Source: Brucella rhizosphaerae (lineage in GTDB: Bacteria; Pseudomonadota; Alphaproteobacteria; Rhizobiales; Rhizobiaceae). From it: DNA of 64,000 nt. Location: positions 620,001 to 684,000 of the forward strand of contig NZ_NNRK01000034.1 of assembly GCF_002252475.1 (NCBI RefSeq). The letters are read 5' to 3'. Within the stretch, counting starts at the first letter, position 1. The number at the start of each line of letters is the position of its first letter. The notes beneath the pieces are model-generated. The model was not told the origin of the DNA and did not search any database. It saw nothing but the letters and a program-made list of their open reading frames with translations. The translations under genes were made by a program, and so were the position numbers. This document shows positions 1 to 9,092 of this stretch, piece by piece.

Positions 1-730
1 GAATGCGGCCCGGACGCGGGCTCATAACGACAATCTTGGTGGAAAGGAACACAGCTTCAGGAATGGAGTGCGTTACGAAGATCACGGTTTTCTGCGTCGC
101 TGCCCAAAGCTTCAAAAGCTGTTCGTTGAGATGGTCGCGCACGATTTCATCAAGCGCACCGAAAGGCTCATCCATCAACAGCATGTCTGGATCAAAAGAC
201 AATGCCCGTGCGATGGACGCGCGCTGCTGCATTCCGCCTGAAAGCTGCCATGGAAATTTTTTTTCAAACCCGGTGAGATTGACCAGTGCGAGGTTCTTTT
301 CGATAAGCACTTTGCGCTCGGCGGCGCTATATCCCATCACCTCAAGTGGCAGGCTGATATTGTTCTCAATCGTACGCCACGGAAATAATGCCGCCGCCTG
401 AAAAACATAGCCGTAAGAACGATCAAGCCGAGCCTTTTCCGGCGTCTTGCCGTTGACAGTCACAGAGCCGGAGGTTGGCTTTTCGAGGTCTGCCACTACG
501 CGCATTAGCGTGGTCTTGCCACAACCTGAGGGCCCGATGAAGGAAACAAATTCGCCACGCTTAATGGAGAGATTGATATTGGAGAGTGCATGAACCGGAC
601 CGTCATTGGTTTCAAAAACCAGCGACAGATCCTTAATGTCGATTACGGTTTGTGCATCATCCAAGCCCCTCTTCGGGGCCACGCTATCATTCGAATTCAT
701 GCGCATTTCCCGAAGCTGAGCTAGAGCCAT
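1..730 (-). CDS. ABC transporter ATP-binding protein, NitT/TauT (SsuB/TauB) type, C-terminal end cut by window edge
   Basis: The reading frame runs from an ATG at 730 off the left edge, so about 243 residues are visible and the C-terminus is missing. Walker A (GPSGCGKTT), the signature LSGGMQQRASIARA and Walker B (LLMDEPFGALDE) with a following switch histidine (VTHS) are all present. The GALDE form of Walker B and the position of the Q-loop are typical of the nitrate/taurine/pyrimidine-precursor class. The gene starts only 3 bases after the dihydropyrimidinase stop on the same strand, so it is probably co-transcribed and energises import of a pyrimidine or related compound. A second in-frame ATG about 27 bases downstream is possible as the start. 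The substrate is inferred from context only; the permease and binding protein would lie outside the window. Confidence 0.9.
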   Translation of the reverse strand, partial: MALAQLREMRMNSNDSVAPKRGLDDAQTVIDIKDLSLVFETNDGPVHALSNINLSIKRGEFVSFIGPSGCGKTTLMRVVADLEKPTSGSVTVNGKTPEKARLDRSYGYVFQAAALFPWRTIENNISLPLEVMGYSAAERKVLIEKNLALVNLTGFEKKFPWQLSGGMQQRASIARALSFDPDMLLMDEPFGALDEIVRDHLNEQLLKLWAATQKTVIFVTHSIPEAVFLSTKIVVMSPRPGRI

Positions 731-733
731 GTT

Positions 734-2203
734 TCAGACCCCAATCGGCATATGTTCGGCGCTGCGTTCCACCTTGCGTGGCGCAACGATTTCCTTCCAC
801 TGCGACAATGCTTTGTTCACAGCACCATTTGGTTCGCGTTCAACAAAACGACCGTCGCCCGGCTGCGCTGTTACGTGCCCCTTGTCGAAGGCAAGGCGAC
901 CGCGAGAGAACGTCTTGATCGGCAGACCTTTCAGCTCAAACCCTTCAAAGACATTGTAATCAATGGAGGAGTGCTGTGTCTTGGCCGAAACCTTCTTCGT
1001 CGCTTCCGGGTCCCAGATGATGAGATCGGCATCAGCTCCCGGCAGGATGGCACCTTTCTGTGGGTAGATGTTGAGAATCTTCGCAATATTGGTGGAGGTG
1101 ACGGCCACAAATTCATTGGGCGTCAGACGACCGGTGCGAACGCCACGTGTCCACAGCACTGGAAGCCGTTCTTCGAGCCCGCCTGTACCATTTGGGATCT
1201 TGGTGAAGTTGCCGATGCCATGGCGCTTCTGTTCAGAAGTGAAGGCACAATGGTCAGTCGCCACGCATTGCAGACTGCCAGCAGCTAACCCAGCCCACAG
1301 GCTGTCCTGATTGAGCTTGTCGCGGAAGGGCGGCGACATCACACGGCGGGCGGCATAGTCCCAGTCGCGATTGTGATATTCGCTTTCATCGAGCGTCAGA
1401 TGCTGGATTAGCGGTTCACCAAAGACACGCATTCCCTTCTGACGCGCACGGCGGATGGCTTCATGGCTCTGCTCGCAGGATACATGCACCACATAAAGCG
1501 GCACGCCAGCCTGATCTGCAATCATGATCGCGCGATTGGTGGCTTCGCCTTCCACTTCCGGTGGGCGCGAATAGGCATGTGCTTCCGGTCCGTCATTGCC
1601 AGCGGCGAGAAGCTTTGCCTGCAACTGTGCAACGATATCGCCATTCTCAGCGTGGACGAGCGGCATGGCGCCAAGCTCAGCGCAGCGCTGGAACGATGCG
1701 AACATCTCGTCATCATTGACCATCAAGGCGCCCTTATAGGCCATGAAGTGCTTGAAGGTGTTGATGCCGCGCTTCACAACTTCCGGCATTTCATTGAAGG
1801 CGCGTTCGCTCCAGCCGGTGATTGCCATGTGGAATGAATAGTCAGTGCGTGCTTTGCCAGCTTTCTGGAACCACTCCTGCAAAGCGTCGAGCAGATTGCC
1901 TTCTGGTCCGGGCAGCACAAAATCGACGACCATCGTCGTGCCGCCAGCAAGGGCCGCTGCGGTGCCGGTGTCGAAATCGTCGGATGAATAGGTCCCCATG
2001 AAGGGCATCTGCAAATGCGTATGTGGGTCGATGCCGCCGGGCATGATGTAACAGCCCGAAGCGTCAATAATTTCATCGCCGGTCAGATTATCGCCAACGG
2101 CTGCAATCTTCTCGCCTTCGATGAGAACGTCGGCTTTAAAGGTGCGGTCGGCAGTAATGACTGTGCCGCCCTTGATCACTTTACTGGCCCCAGAACTTAC
2201 CAT
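734..2203 (-). CDS. hydA: Dihydropyrimidinase (D-hydantoinase family)
   Basis: A cyclic amidohydrolase of about 489 residues that opens 5,6-dihydrouracil or dihydrothymine to the N-carbamoyl-beta-amino acid, step two of reductive pyrimidine degradation in the cytoplasm. The binuclear metal site is visible: HTH near residue 61, the lysine of FMAYKG near 157 that becomes carboxylated, VHAENGD, VHVSCEQSH and the ATDHCAF aspartate. I chose the ATG at 2203 because a GGGGA ribosome site precedes it; the frame stays open to an ATG at 2239, which has no good site. It lies between the carbamoyl hydrolase gene and the ABC ATPase in one transcription unit. Dihydropyrimidinase rather than a general hydantoinase is favoured by the nearby preT and preA genes. 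Confidence 0.93.
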   Translation of the reverse strand: MVSSGASKVIKGGTVITADRTFKADVLIEGEKIAAVGDNLTGDEIIDASGCYIMPGGIDPHTHLQMPFMGTYSSDDFDTGTAAALAGGTTMVVDFVLPGPEGNLLDALQEWFQKAGKARTDYSFHMAITGWSERAFNEMPEVVKRGINTFKHFMAYKGALMVNDDEMFASFQRCAELGAMPLVHAENGDIVAQLQAKLLAAGNDGPEAHAYSRPPEVEGEATNRAIMIADQAGVPLYVVHVSCEQSHEAIRRARQKGMRVFGEPLIQHLTLDESEYHNRDWDYAARRVMSPPFRDKLNQDSLWAGLAAGSLQCVATDHCAFTSEQKRHGIGNFTKIPNGTGGLEERLPVLWTRGVRTGRLTPNEFVAVTSTNIAKILNIYPQKGAILPGADADLIIWDPEATKKVSAKTQHSSIDYNVFEGFELKGLPIKTFSRGRLAFDKGHVTAQPGDGRFVEREPNGAVNKALSQWKEIVAPRKVERSAEHMPIGV

Positions 2204-2264
2204 GTTCGTCGTTCCCCTTTTTGGTTTTGTTGCGAACATTAAGCAGTATTGGATGGAACGAATG

Positions 2265-3524
2265 CTAACTCACAATTTCAGCAGTCTCCAATACGGCATG
2301 AAGAAGCACATCAGCACCGGCCGATGCCCATTCCTTGGAAATATCTTCGTCTTCGTTATGGCTGAGACCATCCACACATGGGCACATGACCATGGCAGTT
2401 GGCGCTACACGATTGATCCAGCAGGCGTCGTGTCCGGCACCTGAAACAATGTCGCGATGGGTGTAACCAAGCCGCTCGGCTGCATTGCGAATGGCGGTGA
2501 CACAGCCTTCGTCGAAGGTGACGGGATCAAAATGTCCGGCCACTTCAATCTTAAGACCGATGCCCAGTTCCTCAGCGATTTTGGGCGCTTCGGCCTCAAA
2601 ACGCGTTTTCATGGCGTCGAGTGTTTTCTGATCCGGCGAACGGAAATCGACGGTGAAGACAATCTGACCCGGCAGCACATTGCGTGAGTTCGGCGAAACT
2701 TCGATATGACCTACGCCGCCAACAGCATCCGGCTGATGCGCCATGGCAATCTCGTTGACGAGTTGCAGCATTTTGCCCAAGCCCACGCTTGCATTCTTGC
2801 GCATTTTCATCGGCGTGGAGCCGGTATGCGCTTCCTTGCCGGTCAATGTTACCTGCAGCCACCACAGCCCCTGGCCATGGGTGACAACACCAATATCCTT
2901 GTTTTCAATCTCGAGGATCGGGCCTTGTTCGATATGGAGCTCGAACATGGAATGGATCTTGCGCTTGCCAACCGGCTCATCGCCTTTCCAGCCAATGCGT
3001 TCCAGCTCATCAATGAATTTTTTGCCTTTGGCGTCCGTGCGCTCATAGGCCCAATCCTGCTCAAGCACTCCAGCGAAAACACCAGATGCCAGCATCGCGG
3101 GTGCAAAGCGCGTGCCTTCCTCATTAGTCCAGTTGACCACGACGATGGGGCGCTTTGTCTTGATATTGGTGTCGTTGAGCGTGCGCATGACTTCAAGTCC
3201 ACCCAGCACGCCGAGCACACCGTCATATTTGCCGCCTGTCGGCTGTGTGTCGAGATGGCTGCCCATATAGACGGGATCAGCATCCGCATCTTCGCCGGGG
3301 CGAAGGAAGAACATATTGCCCATCGTGTCGACGGTCATAGATAGTCCGGCTTTTTCACACCACGACTGGAAGAGTTCGCGGCCTTCGCTGTCTTCATCGG
3401 TCAGTGTCTGGCGGTTATTACCACCACGAATACCAGGGCCAATTTTGGCCATATCCATCAAGCTGTCCCACAGGCGATCACCATCGACCTTGAGATTGCT
3501 GAAACTGGGATTGTTGCTGAGCAT
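2265..3524 (-). CDS. Zn-dependent N-carbamoyl amidohydrolase (beta-ureidopropionase / hydantoinase-carbamoylase family)
   Basis: An M20-like metallo-amidase of about 419 residues. Family features seen are the SHLDTQPTGGKYDGVLG metal-binding segment, NEEGTRF, the ELHIEQGP motif and the C-terminal GAGHDACW segment. Members remove the carbamoyl group of N-carbamoyl amino acids or act on allantoate. Next to dihydropyrimidinase the likely job is the third step of reductive pyrimidine breakdown, giving beta-alanine or beta-aminoisobutyrate, CO2 and ammonia. The start at 3524 is preceded by GGAGG at 8 bases; the upstream ATG at 3569 lacks such a site. It is the first gene of the operon with hydA, 126 bases from a RutR-like operator. 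Allantoate amidohydrolase is the main alternative and cannot be excluded by sequence alone. Confidence 0.88.
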   Translation of the reverse strand: MLSNNPSFSNLKVDGDRLWDSLMDMAKIGPGIRGGNNRQTLTDEDSEGRELFQSWCEKAGLSMTVDTMGNMFFLRPGEDADADPVYMGSHLDTQPTGGKYDGVLGVLGGLEVMRTLNDTNIKTKRPIVVVNWTNEEGTRFAPAMLASGVFAGVLEQDWAYERTDAKGKKFIDELERIGWKGDEPVGKRKIHSMFELHIEQGPILEIENKDIGVVTHGQGLWWLQVTLTGKEAHTGSTPMKMRKNASVGLGKMLQLVNEIAMAHQPDAVGGVGHIEVSPNSRNVLPGQIVFTVDFRSPDQKTLDAMKTRFEAEAPKIAEELGIGLKIEVAGHFDPVTFDEGCVTAIRNAAERLGYTHRDIVSGAGHDACWINRVAPTAMVMCPCVDGLSHNEDEDISKEWASAGADVLLHAVLETAEIVS

Positions 3525-3649
3525 CGTACGCTCTGCCTCCACATTTCTAGCATGCATCAACGGCGGCATTGCTGCCAGCGCTTCGCATGATATGTTGTTC
3601 CCGCGACCCGGCTCTTTGGCCTCAATCTTCTTGCAATGATTGCAAAAAC

Positions 3650-3665
3650 TTGACTAGTTGGTCAA
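3650..3665. promoter_or_regulatory. Candidate RutR operator
   Basis: The 16 bases TTGACTAGTTGGTCAA differ by one base from the RutR palindrome TTGACCAnnTGGTCAA known from E. coli. The site lies between the divergent rutR-like gene (start 3738) and the carbamoyl hydrolase gene (start 3524), where it could control both. An isolated half site TGGTCAA follows at 3693-3699. The match is seen directly; binding is inferred. Confidence 0.75.
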
Positions 3666-3737
3666 AATGCAGGCTAGAAGAGCGTTCGACACTGGTCAAG
3701 CGGTTTTAAGAAATTTTGCTCTGTCAGAAGGTGTTAA

Positions 3738-4442
3738 ATGGTCACAGATGCGACAGCTCCAATCGATGCCCCCACCGATGCCCCCACCGATGCCGGTGTG
3801 AACGAGAAGGCGGAGGGTGCGACACGCATTCAAGGGATAAACCGCAGGCTTATTCTGGATGCCGCTCTGGACGTTTTTTCGGCCTATGGCTTTCGCGGTT
3901 CAACTGTCGATCAGATTGCCGAAAAGGCGGGCATGTCGAAGCCGAACCTGCTTTACTATTTTCCGCGCAAGCAGAATATCTACGTGACGGTTCTGGAAGA
4001 GACGCTGACCGAATGGCTGGGGCCGTTCGAGAGCATCAATCCCGAAGGCGATCCGCTTGATGAACTCAAGCACTATATCGCGCAGAAACTTCAACTCTCT
4101 GCGAACAGACCGGAAGCATCGCGCCTTTTTGCGAATGAAATTCTGCATGGCGCTCCTGCCATCACCGAATTTCTCAAAGGCCATCTGAAAGATCTTGTGG
4201 ACGAGAAGGCGAGAGTGATTCATCGCTGGATTGAAGAAAAGCGCATTGCGCCAATCGACCCATACCACCTCATTTTCACGATTTGGGCGGTGACACAGCA
4301 TTATTCCGACTTTTCGGTTCAGGTTGCCGCCATTCTTGGCAAGCGCACAGAAGCACCGGATTTTTATGAGCAGACGGCTCGCTCGATTGCCACAATCATT
4401 CTTGACGGCGTTCGCGTTCGGGATGATCTTTCAGCATCATGA
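3738..4442 (+). CDS. rutR: TetR-family regulator, RutR-like
   Basis: A 234-residue regulator with an N-terminal TetR helix-turn-helix (about residues 35-80, including GFRGSTVDQIAEKAGMSKPNLL) and a C-terminal ligand domain of the RutR type (YFPRKQNIY, then SRLFANEILHGAP). RutR senses uracil and thymine and controls pyrimidine genes. It is divergent from the pyrimidine catabolic genes, with a near-consensus RutR operator 73 bases upstream. The first 25 residues are an extension with a DAPTDAPTDA repeat, encoded by a 12-base tandem duplication near 3765-3795, which E. coli RutR (212 residues) lacks. The stop overlaps the next gene by 4 bases. Confidence 0.85.
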   Translation: MVTDATAPIDAPTDAPTDAGVNEKAEGATRIQGINRRLILDAALDVFSAYGFRGSTVDQIAEKAGMSKPNLLYYFPRKQNIYVTVLEETLTEWLGPFESINPEGDPLDELKHYIAQKLQLSANRPEASRLFANEILHGAPAITEFLKGHLKDLVDEKARVIHRWIEEKRIAPIDPYHLIFTIWAVTQHYSDFSVQVAAILGKRTEAPDFYEQTARSIATIILDGVRVRDDLSAS

Positions 4443-4837
4443 AAACGATTCTTATTGCAGCAGCTATTGTCCGTGATGAAGCGGGCCGTTTCCTTCTCGT
4501 GCGCAAACGCGGAAGCGAGATTTTCTTTCAACCCGGCGGCAAGATCGATGCTGGCGAAGCGCCAGAGATCGCCCTCATCCGTGAGATCGAGGAAGAGCTC
4601 GGCATTCTTATCGATGCAAGCCAGTTGAGCTATGCTGCAAAAATGTCGGCCCCGGCGGCCAACGAAGAAGGCTCAACTGTTGAAGCCGAATTGTTTCACC
4701 TTGCATTGAACGATGGACAGGTGCCCAAGGCCTCCAGTGAGATTGAAGAGCTGATCTGGGTCAATGCTGGCGACCAGACCCGGCCTGTAGCCCAGCTTTC
4801 ACAAAGCATTCAGACACGGTTTGCTGATCCAGCTTAA
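4439..4837 (+). CDS. Nudix hydrolase
   Basis: A single-domain Nudix protein of 132 residues. The Nudix box starts at GKIDAGEAPEIALIREIEEE and continues LGI, with the catalytic REIEEE glutamates intact. The fold hydrolyses nucleoside diphosphates linked to another group; the substrate cannot be read from the sequence. The ATG overlaps the rutR stop (ATGA), so translation is probably coupled, which suggests housecleaning of a nucleotide in the pyrimidine context. Its end overlaps the convergent ABC ATPase by 4 bases. Confidence 0.85.
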   Translation: MKTILIAAAIVRDEAGRFLLVRKRGSEIFFQPGGKIDAGEAPEIALIREIEEELGILIDASQLSYAAKMSAPAANEEGSTVEAELFHLALNDGQVPKASSEIEELIWVNAGDQTRPVAQLSQSIQTRFADPA

Positions 4838-5907
4838 GCACTTTCCACACGATTACCGTCGCTATCAAACAGATGAAGGTGCTCGACAGGGAAGCTCACC
4901 TGAATAGTGCCTTCCGAACGGAGCGCATCGCGATCCAGTGTGAAAATCTTAAACGGCAGTCCGTGCACGCTCAGATGCAGGATGATGCCAAAGCCTGTTG
5001 GCTCGACAAGATCGACACTGGCAGCAATGCCCGCCGCTTTTTCGATTTGCACATGTTCAGGCCGAATACCAAGCGTGGCGCGTGCACCGTCCTTTAGCTG
5101 CATTGGTTGCAGCAGTTTAATCACCATGCCATCGGTCAGTTTCAGGCGCGGCCCGCCGTCCTGCTCCAGATAGGTGACATCGAGAAAGTTCATTCCGGGA
5201 GAGCCGATGAAGCCAGCCACAAACAGGTTTGCCGGAGTGTCATAGAGTTCGAGCGGTGAGCCCACCTGCTGCACCACACCGCCATGCATGGCGACAATAC
5301 GATCGGCTAACGTCATGGCTTCGATCTGATCATGCGTGACGTAGATCGAAGTAGCTTTCAGTTCAGCATGGAGCTTCTTGATCTCGGCGCGCATCTGCTC
5401 ACGCAGGCGGGCATCGAGGTTGGAAAGCGGCTCATCGAACAGAAACGCCTTGGGCTGACGCACAATAGCGCGGCCCATGGCAACGCGCTGACGCTGACCG
5501 CCTGAAAGTGCTTTCGGGCGTCGTTCCAGCAATGGTTCAAGACCAAGCTTTGTGGCGGTCGACTTAATGGCGCTTGCAATCTTCTCTTTCGGCGTTTTGC
5601 GCAGCCGCATGCTGTAGCTCATATTGTCGGCGACACTCATATGCGGATAGAGCGCGTAGGACTGAAACACCATCGCAATGTCGCGGTCTTTGGGTGCCAG
5701 TTCATTGACGCGTTTGCCGCTGATTTGCACCTGTCCCGAAGTGATATCCTCAAGGCCCGCAATCATGCGCAGAAGCGTGGATTTACCGCAGCCCGAAGGG
5801 CCAACCAGCACGATAAATTCCCCGTCTTTGATCTCAAGATCAACGCCGTGCAAAACAGCATGTTCGCCATAGCTTTTGCGCACTGACTGAATATCGATGG
5901 AAGCCAT
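4834..5907 (-). CDS. ugpC: ABC transporter ATP-binding protein, UgpC/MalK type
   Basis: A 357-residue ATPase of the CUT1 sugar importer class. Walker A GPSGCGKST near residue 37, signature LSGGQRQRVAMGRA, Walker B FLFDEPLSNLDA and VTHDQIEAMTLADR are followed by a C-terminal TOBE/regulatory domain of about 120 residues. It is the last gene of a minus-strand unit with two permeases and a binding protein, 14 bases after the second permease. Substrate is unknown. The symbol names the family type, not a proven glycerol-phosphate role. Confidence 0.92.
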   Translation of the reverse strand: MASIDIQSVRKSYGEHAVLHGVDLEIKDGEFIVLVGPSGCGKSTLLRMIAGLEDITSGQVQISGKRVNELAPKDRDIAMVFQSYALYPHMSVADNMSYSMRLRKTPKEKIASAIKSTATKLGLEPLLERRPKALSGGQRQRVAMGRAIVRQPKAFLFDEPLSNLDARLREQMRAEIKKLHAELKATSIYVTHDQIEAMTLADRIVAMHGGVVQQVGSPLELYDTPANLFVAGFIGSPGMNFLDVTYLEQDGGPRLKLTDGMVIKLLQPMQLKDGARATLGIRPEHVQIEKAAGIAASVDLVEPTGFGIILHLSVHGLPFKIFTLDRDALRSEGTIQVSFPVEHLHLFDSDGNRVESA

Positions 5908-5921
5908 AGGGAAAAATCCTT

Positions 5922-6755
5922 TCAGCCTTTGACCGCGCCAGCCGTGAGGCCCTGCACGAGGTATCGTTGAATGAGGAAGAAGAAGAAACAGGCCGGGATC
6001 AGAGCGAGGACGCCCGCCGCCATCATCTGTCCGAAATCGACCGAGAATTTTGAGACGAAGCTCAAGAGGCCAACCGGGAAAGTTGCCGCATCATTGCCGG
6101 AAATCAGCATCAGCGCGAACAGAAGCTCGCTCCACGCAGCGGTGAAGACGAAGCCGAGTGTTGCGGCAATGCCGGGCAAGGTCAGCGGCAGGATGATCTG
6201 GCGGAATGCCATGAATTGTGTCGCACCGTCGATCTTCGCAGCTTCTTCGAGGTCCTTCGGAATGCCGTCGAAGAACGACTGCATCAGGAAGGTGGCGAAT
6301 GGCACATTGAACGCTGAATAAACGACGATCAGACCGATCAGGCTGTTGGTAAGGCCGAGCGGTGCCATAATTTTGTAGATAGGCGCAATCAGCATCACGA
6401 GCGGGAACATCTGCGTCAAAAGCATCAGCGCCACGATCCAGTATTTGGCCCGGAAGTTGAAACGTGACAGCGCATAGCCGGAGAGTGAAGCCAGCAGTGT
6501 GACGATGATTGCGGTTGAGCCGGACACGATGAGGCTGTTGCGGAAGAACAGCGGGAACGAGCTGTTATTCAACACATGGCTGAAGTGATCAAACGTCGTG
6601 CGCGATGGCCAGAGCCGCACGCCTTCGCTGTAAAGGAGATCATTCGGTGTGACTGAAACCTTGACCAGCCAGAAGATTGGAAACAGTGCAAACAGGACGA
6701 ACAGCAAAATGGCTATGCGATGTGCGCCGACAAGGAGGAGTTTACGATTGTTCAT
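5922..6755 (-). CDS. Carbohydrate ABC transporter permease (MalG/UgpE type)
   Basis: An inner-membrane permease of 277 residues with about six hydrophobic segments and the cytoplasmic coupling motif EEAAKIDGATQFMAFRQIILP, which matches the EAA loop of binding-protein-dependent importers. The C-terminus QRYLVQGLTAGAVKG is typical of the MalG side of CUT1 systems. It begins 4 bases after the other permease, so the two are translated together as a heterodimer. It pairs with the binding protein at 7796-9055 and the ATPase at 4834-5907. Confidence 0.92.
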   Translation of the reverse strand: MNNRKLLLVGAHRIAILLFVLFALFPIFWLVKVSVTPNDLLYSEGVRLWPSRTTFDHFSHVLNNSSFPLFFRNSLIVSGSTAIIVTLLASLSGYALSRFNFRAKYWIVALMLLTQMFPLVMLIAPIYKIMAPLGLTNSLIGLIVVYSAFNVPFATFLMQSFFDGIPKDLEEAAKIDGATQFMAFRQIILPLTLPGIAATLGFVFTAAWSELLFALMLISGNDAATFPVGLLSFVSKFSVDFGQMMAAGVLALIPACFFFFLIQRYLVQGLTAGAVKG

Positions 6756-6759
6756 GGCC

Positions 6760-7719
6760 TCAATCCTTGTTCAGCAGCGTCTGGCGCAACAGCACGATGA
6801 GCATTGAATAGACCATCAACAACACGAGCAGCACCATGGCGATGGCTGAGGCATAGCCAAAATCGAGCCGTTTGAAGGCCTGTGTGAAGATGTAGCTTGC
6901 CACGATCTGCGTGCGGTCGGCAGGGCCACCGCCGGTCATAACGACGATCAGATCGGCACTGTTTGCGATCCAGACGGTGCGTAGCAAAATGGTGATGGCC
7001 ATGGTTGGCGCGAGATAAGGCAGCGTAATCGAAAGGAAGCGCTGCACGGGCCCTGCACCATCAATGGCGGCAGCCTCGTAAAGATCGCGCGGAATGGCCT
7101 GCAAAGCTGCCAGCATGGTGATCGCAAAGAAAGGAATCCCCCACCAGACTCCAGCGGTGATAATGCCCCACATGGCCAGATTGGGATCGGACAGGATGTT
7201 GTCTGGTGCACTCAACAGGCCAATGGCATGCAGCCAGTGTGGCAGCGGGCCGATAACCGGGTTAAACATCCACGCCCAATTAAGGCCGGTCAGGAATGTC
7301 GGCACTGCCCATGGCAGGAATATCAGCGCCTGTGCCAGGCCGCGACCGGCAAAAGGTTTGTCGAGTAGCAGCGCCAGAATAAGCCCGAACACGAATTGCA
7401 GCAGAACCGAACAGCCGGTCCACCAGAGCGTATTCTTCAATGAGCGATAGAAAGCCTGATCGGTGGCGAGTTCGCGGAAGTGATCAAGTCCGACAAAGCC
7501 GCCGGAAAACGGATTGAGCAACTGGATATCGCGAAAGGCATAGGACACGCCAAGGATCAGCGGAACCAGCATGATCGCACCGATCAGGATCAGCGCGGGA
7601 GCGCTGTAAAGATAAGGTTCGGAGGCATGCGCAAAGCGCTGCAAAAAGCTGCGCTGGTCCTGCCTTGCATCTGGCACTTTGCTTGGCACCGGGGCCTTTA
7701 TGGAAGCGGTGTCGCTCAT
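6760..7719 (-). CDS. Carbohydrate ABC transporter permease (MalF/UgpA type)
   Basis: A 319-residue permease with a short cytoplasmic N-terminus, a first membrane segment near residue 40 (YSAPALILIGAIMLVPLILG) and an EAA loop (YEAAAIDGAGPVQRFLSITLP) near residue 225. This is the MalF-side partner of the CUT1 importer. It follows the binding-protein gene by 76 bases, a gap that often holds an mRNA-stabilising or differential-expression structure in such operons, although I did not identify one. The solute is unknown. Confidence 0.92.
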   Translation of the reverse strand: MSDTASIKAPVPSKVPDARQDQRSFLQRFAHASEPYLYSAPALILIGAIMLVPLILGVSYAFRDIQLLNPFSGGFVGLDHFRELATDQAFYRSLKNTLWWTGCSVLLQFVFGLILALLLDKPFAGRGLAQALIFLPWAVPTFLTGLNWAWMFNPVIGPLPHWLHAIGLLSAPDNILSDPNLAMWGIITAGVWWGIPFFAITMLAALQAIPRDLYEAAAIDGAGPVQRFLSITLPYLAPTMAITILLRTVWIANSADLIVVMTGGGPADRTQIVASYIFTQAFKRLDFGYASAIAMVLLVLLMVYSMLIVLLRQTLLNKD

Positions 7720-7795
7720 CGTGTTTCCCTTCGCGGGGATTGCATGAAGATGATGAGCAGGCGCGAAAACTCCGCGCCTGCAAACTGTCAGCAGC

Positions 7796-9055
7796 TTATT
7801 GCTTTGAGAGGTGCTTCTGCTGCGCCTTGGTCAGATATTCTGCCCACTGGTCGGCCAGCTGATCCGGCGTGATGTCGCCGAGAAGCGCTTCCTGCGAGGT
7901 CTTGATGACGAGCGAATCCTTGAAGAAGGCAAACTCTTCAAGATAGGTCGGCATCACGGTCGGAACGACGTTCTTGTCAGCCAGTTCATCGAACCAGCCC
8001 TTGAACTGTTCGCCGCTATAGAACGGATCGTTCTGTGCGGATTTGAGAACCGGCAATGCGCCAGTGCGCTTGTTCCATTCGATGTTGCCTTCAGGGCCTT
8101 CAAGGGTGGAAATCAGCTTCCAGGAAAGATCCTTGTTCTTGCTTCCACTCATCATCGACCAACCGGCAAAGCCAATGGTCGGGAAGGTCTTGCCATCGGG
8201 GCCCTTTGGCATGATGGCGACACCAAAATCTTCAGGCTTCATGCGTTCAGCAATGGCGATGAGTGCATCCGGGTCCTGATTGAGGAAGGCGCAGGTGCCG
8301 CTATAGAAACCAGCGACCGTTTCGTTAAAGCCCCAGTTCACGCTGTCCTTCGGTGCAAGGCCGTTTTTGTAGAGATCGACCATCCAGGTGATGCCCTTTT
8401 TCCAGCCTTCGCTGTTCATGGTCGACGTGCCGTCTTCATTGAAAAACTTGTTGTTGCCTGCCATGGATGCCGCAAAGATCACCCAGCCATTCAAACCACC
8501 GGGGCCACCACGCATACAGAAGCCGGACTTGCCGGGAAGGGCTGCGATCTTCTTGGAAGCTTCGACAAATTCGTCCATCGTCTTTGGCGGCTCGGATACG
8601 CCAGCCTCAGACAGCAGCTTCTTATTGTAGAACATGGCGTTCAAATAGAAGCCGTAAGGCAGCGTATAAGCCGTGTTCTTGACACTGCGGCCAAGCTCAA
8701 GCGCGCGCTCGGTCAGGTCTGGCGTTGTTTCCCACTTTTCCAGATATGGCTCGAGGCTTTCCAGCATGCCATTATTTGCATAGAGCGACACCCAGGTATC
8801 CGGCATTTCCATGACGTCTGGGATTTCACCAGCCGATACCATGGTCGCGAATTTCTGGAAGGATTCTCCCCATGGCAGCGAGATGATTTCCACCTTGGTG
8901 CCCGGATTGGCAGCTTCAAACTTTGCAACAATTGATTCAAGCGTCTTAGTGCGCTCCGGGCTGGTGATAACTTCCACCAGCTTCAATGTTGTATCGGCAA
9001 GCGCTGTGCCACTCATCAGCATGGTGGCGAGTGCGGCGACTATTAGTTTCTTCAT
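7796..9055 (-). CDS. Extracellular solute-binding protein, family 1
   Basis: A periplasmic sugar-type binding protein of 419 residues. A Sec signal peptide (KKLIVAALATMLMSGTALA, cleavage before D) starts the protein, and the mature chain shows the family 1 pattern with GEIPDVMEMPDTW and repeated aromatic residues. I chose the ATG at 9055 because GGGGA precedes it; a longer frame to 9184 would hide the signal peptide. It is the most 5' transporter gene, 37 bases after the PLP enzyme gene. Family 1 proteins bind oligosaccharides, polyols or glycerol phosphates; nothing here narrows it. Confidence 0.92.
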   Translation of the reverse strand: MKKLIVAALATMLMSGTALADTTLKLVEVITSPERTKTLESIVAKFEAANPGTKVEIISLPWGESFQKFATMVSAGEIPDVMEMPDTWVSLYANNGMLESLEPYLEKWETTPDLTERALELGRSVKNTAYTLPYGFYLNAMFYNKKLLSEAGVSEPPKTMDEFVEASKKIAALPGKSGFCMRGGPGGLNGWVIFAASMAGNNKFFNEDGTSTMNSEGWKKGITWMVDLYKNGLAPKDSVNWGFNETVAGFYSGTCAFLNQDPDALIAIAERMKPEDFGVAIMPKGPDGKTFPTIGFAGWSMMSGSKNKDLSWKLISTLEGPEGNIEWNKRTGALPVLKSAQNDPFYSGEQFKGWFDELADKNVVPTVMPTYLEEFAFFKDSLVIKTSQEALLGDITPDQLADQWAEYLTKAQQKHLSKQ

Positions 9056-9092
9056 TTCCGTTCCCCTTTTTTTATCCTCACGACGGTCTGTT

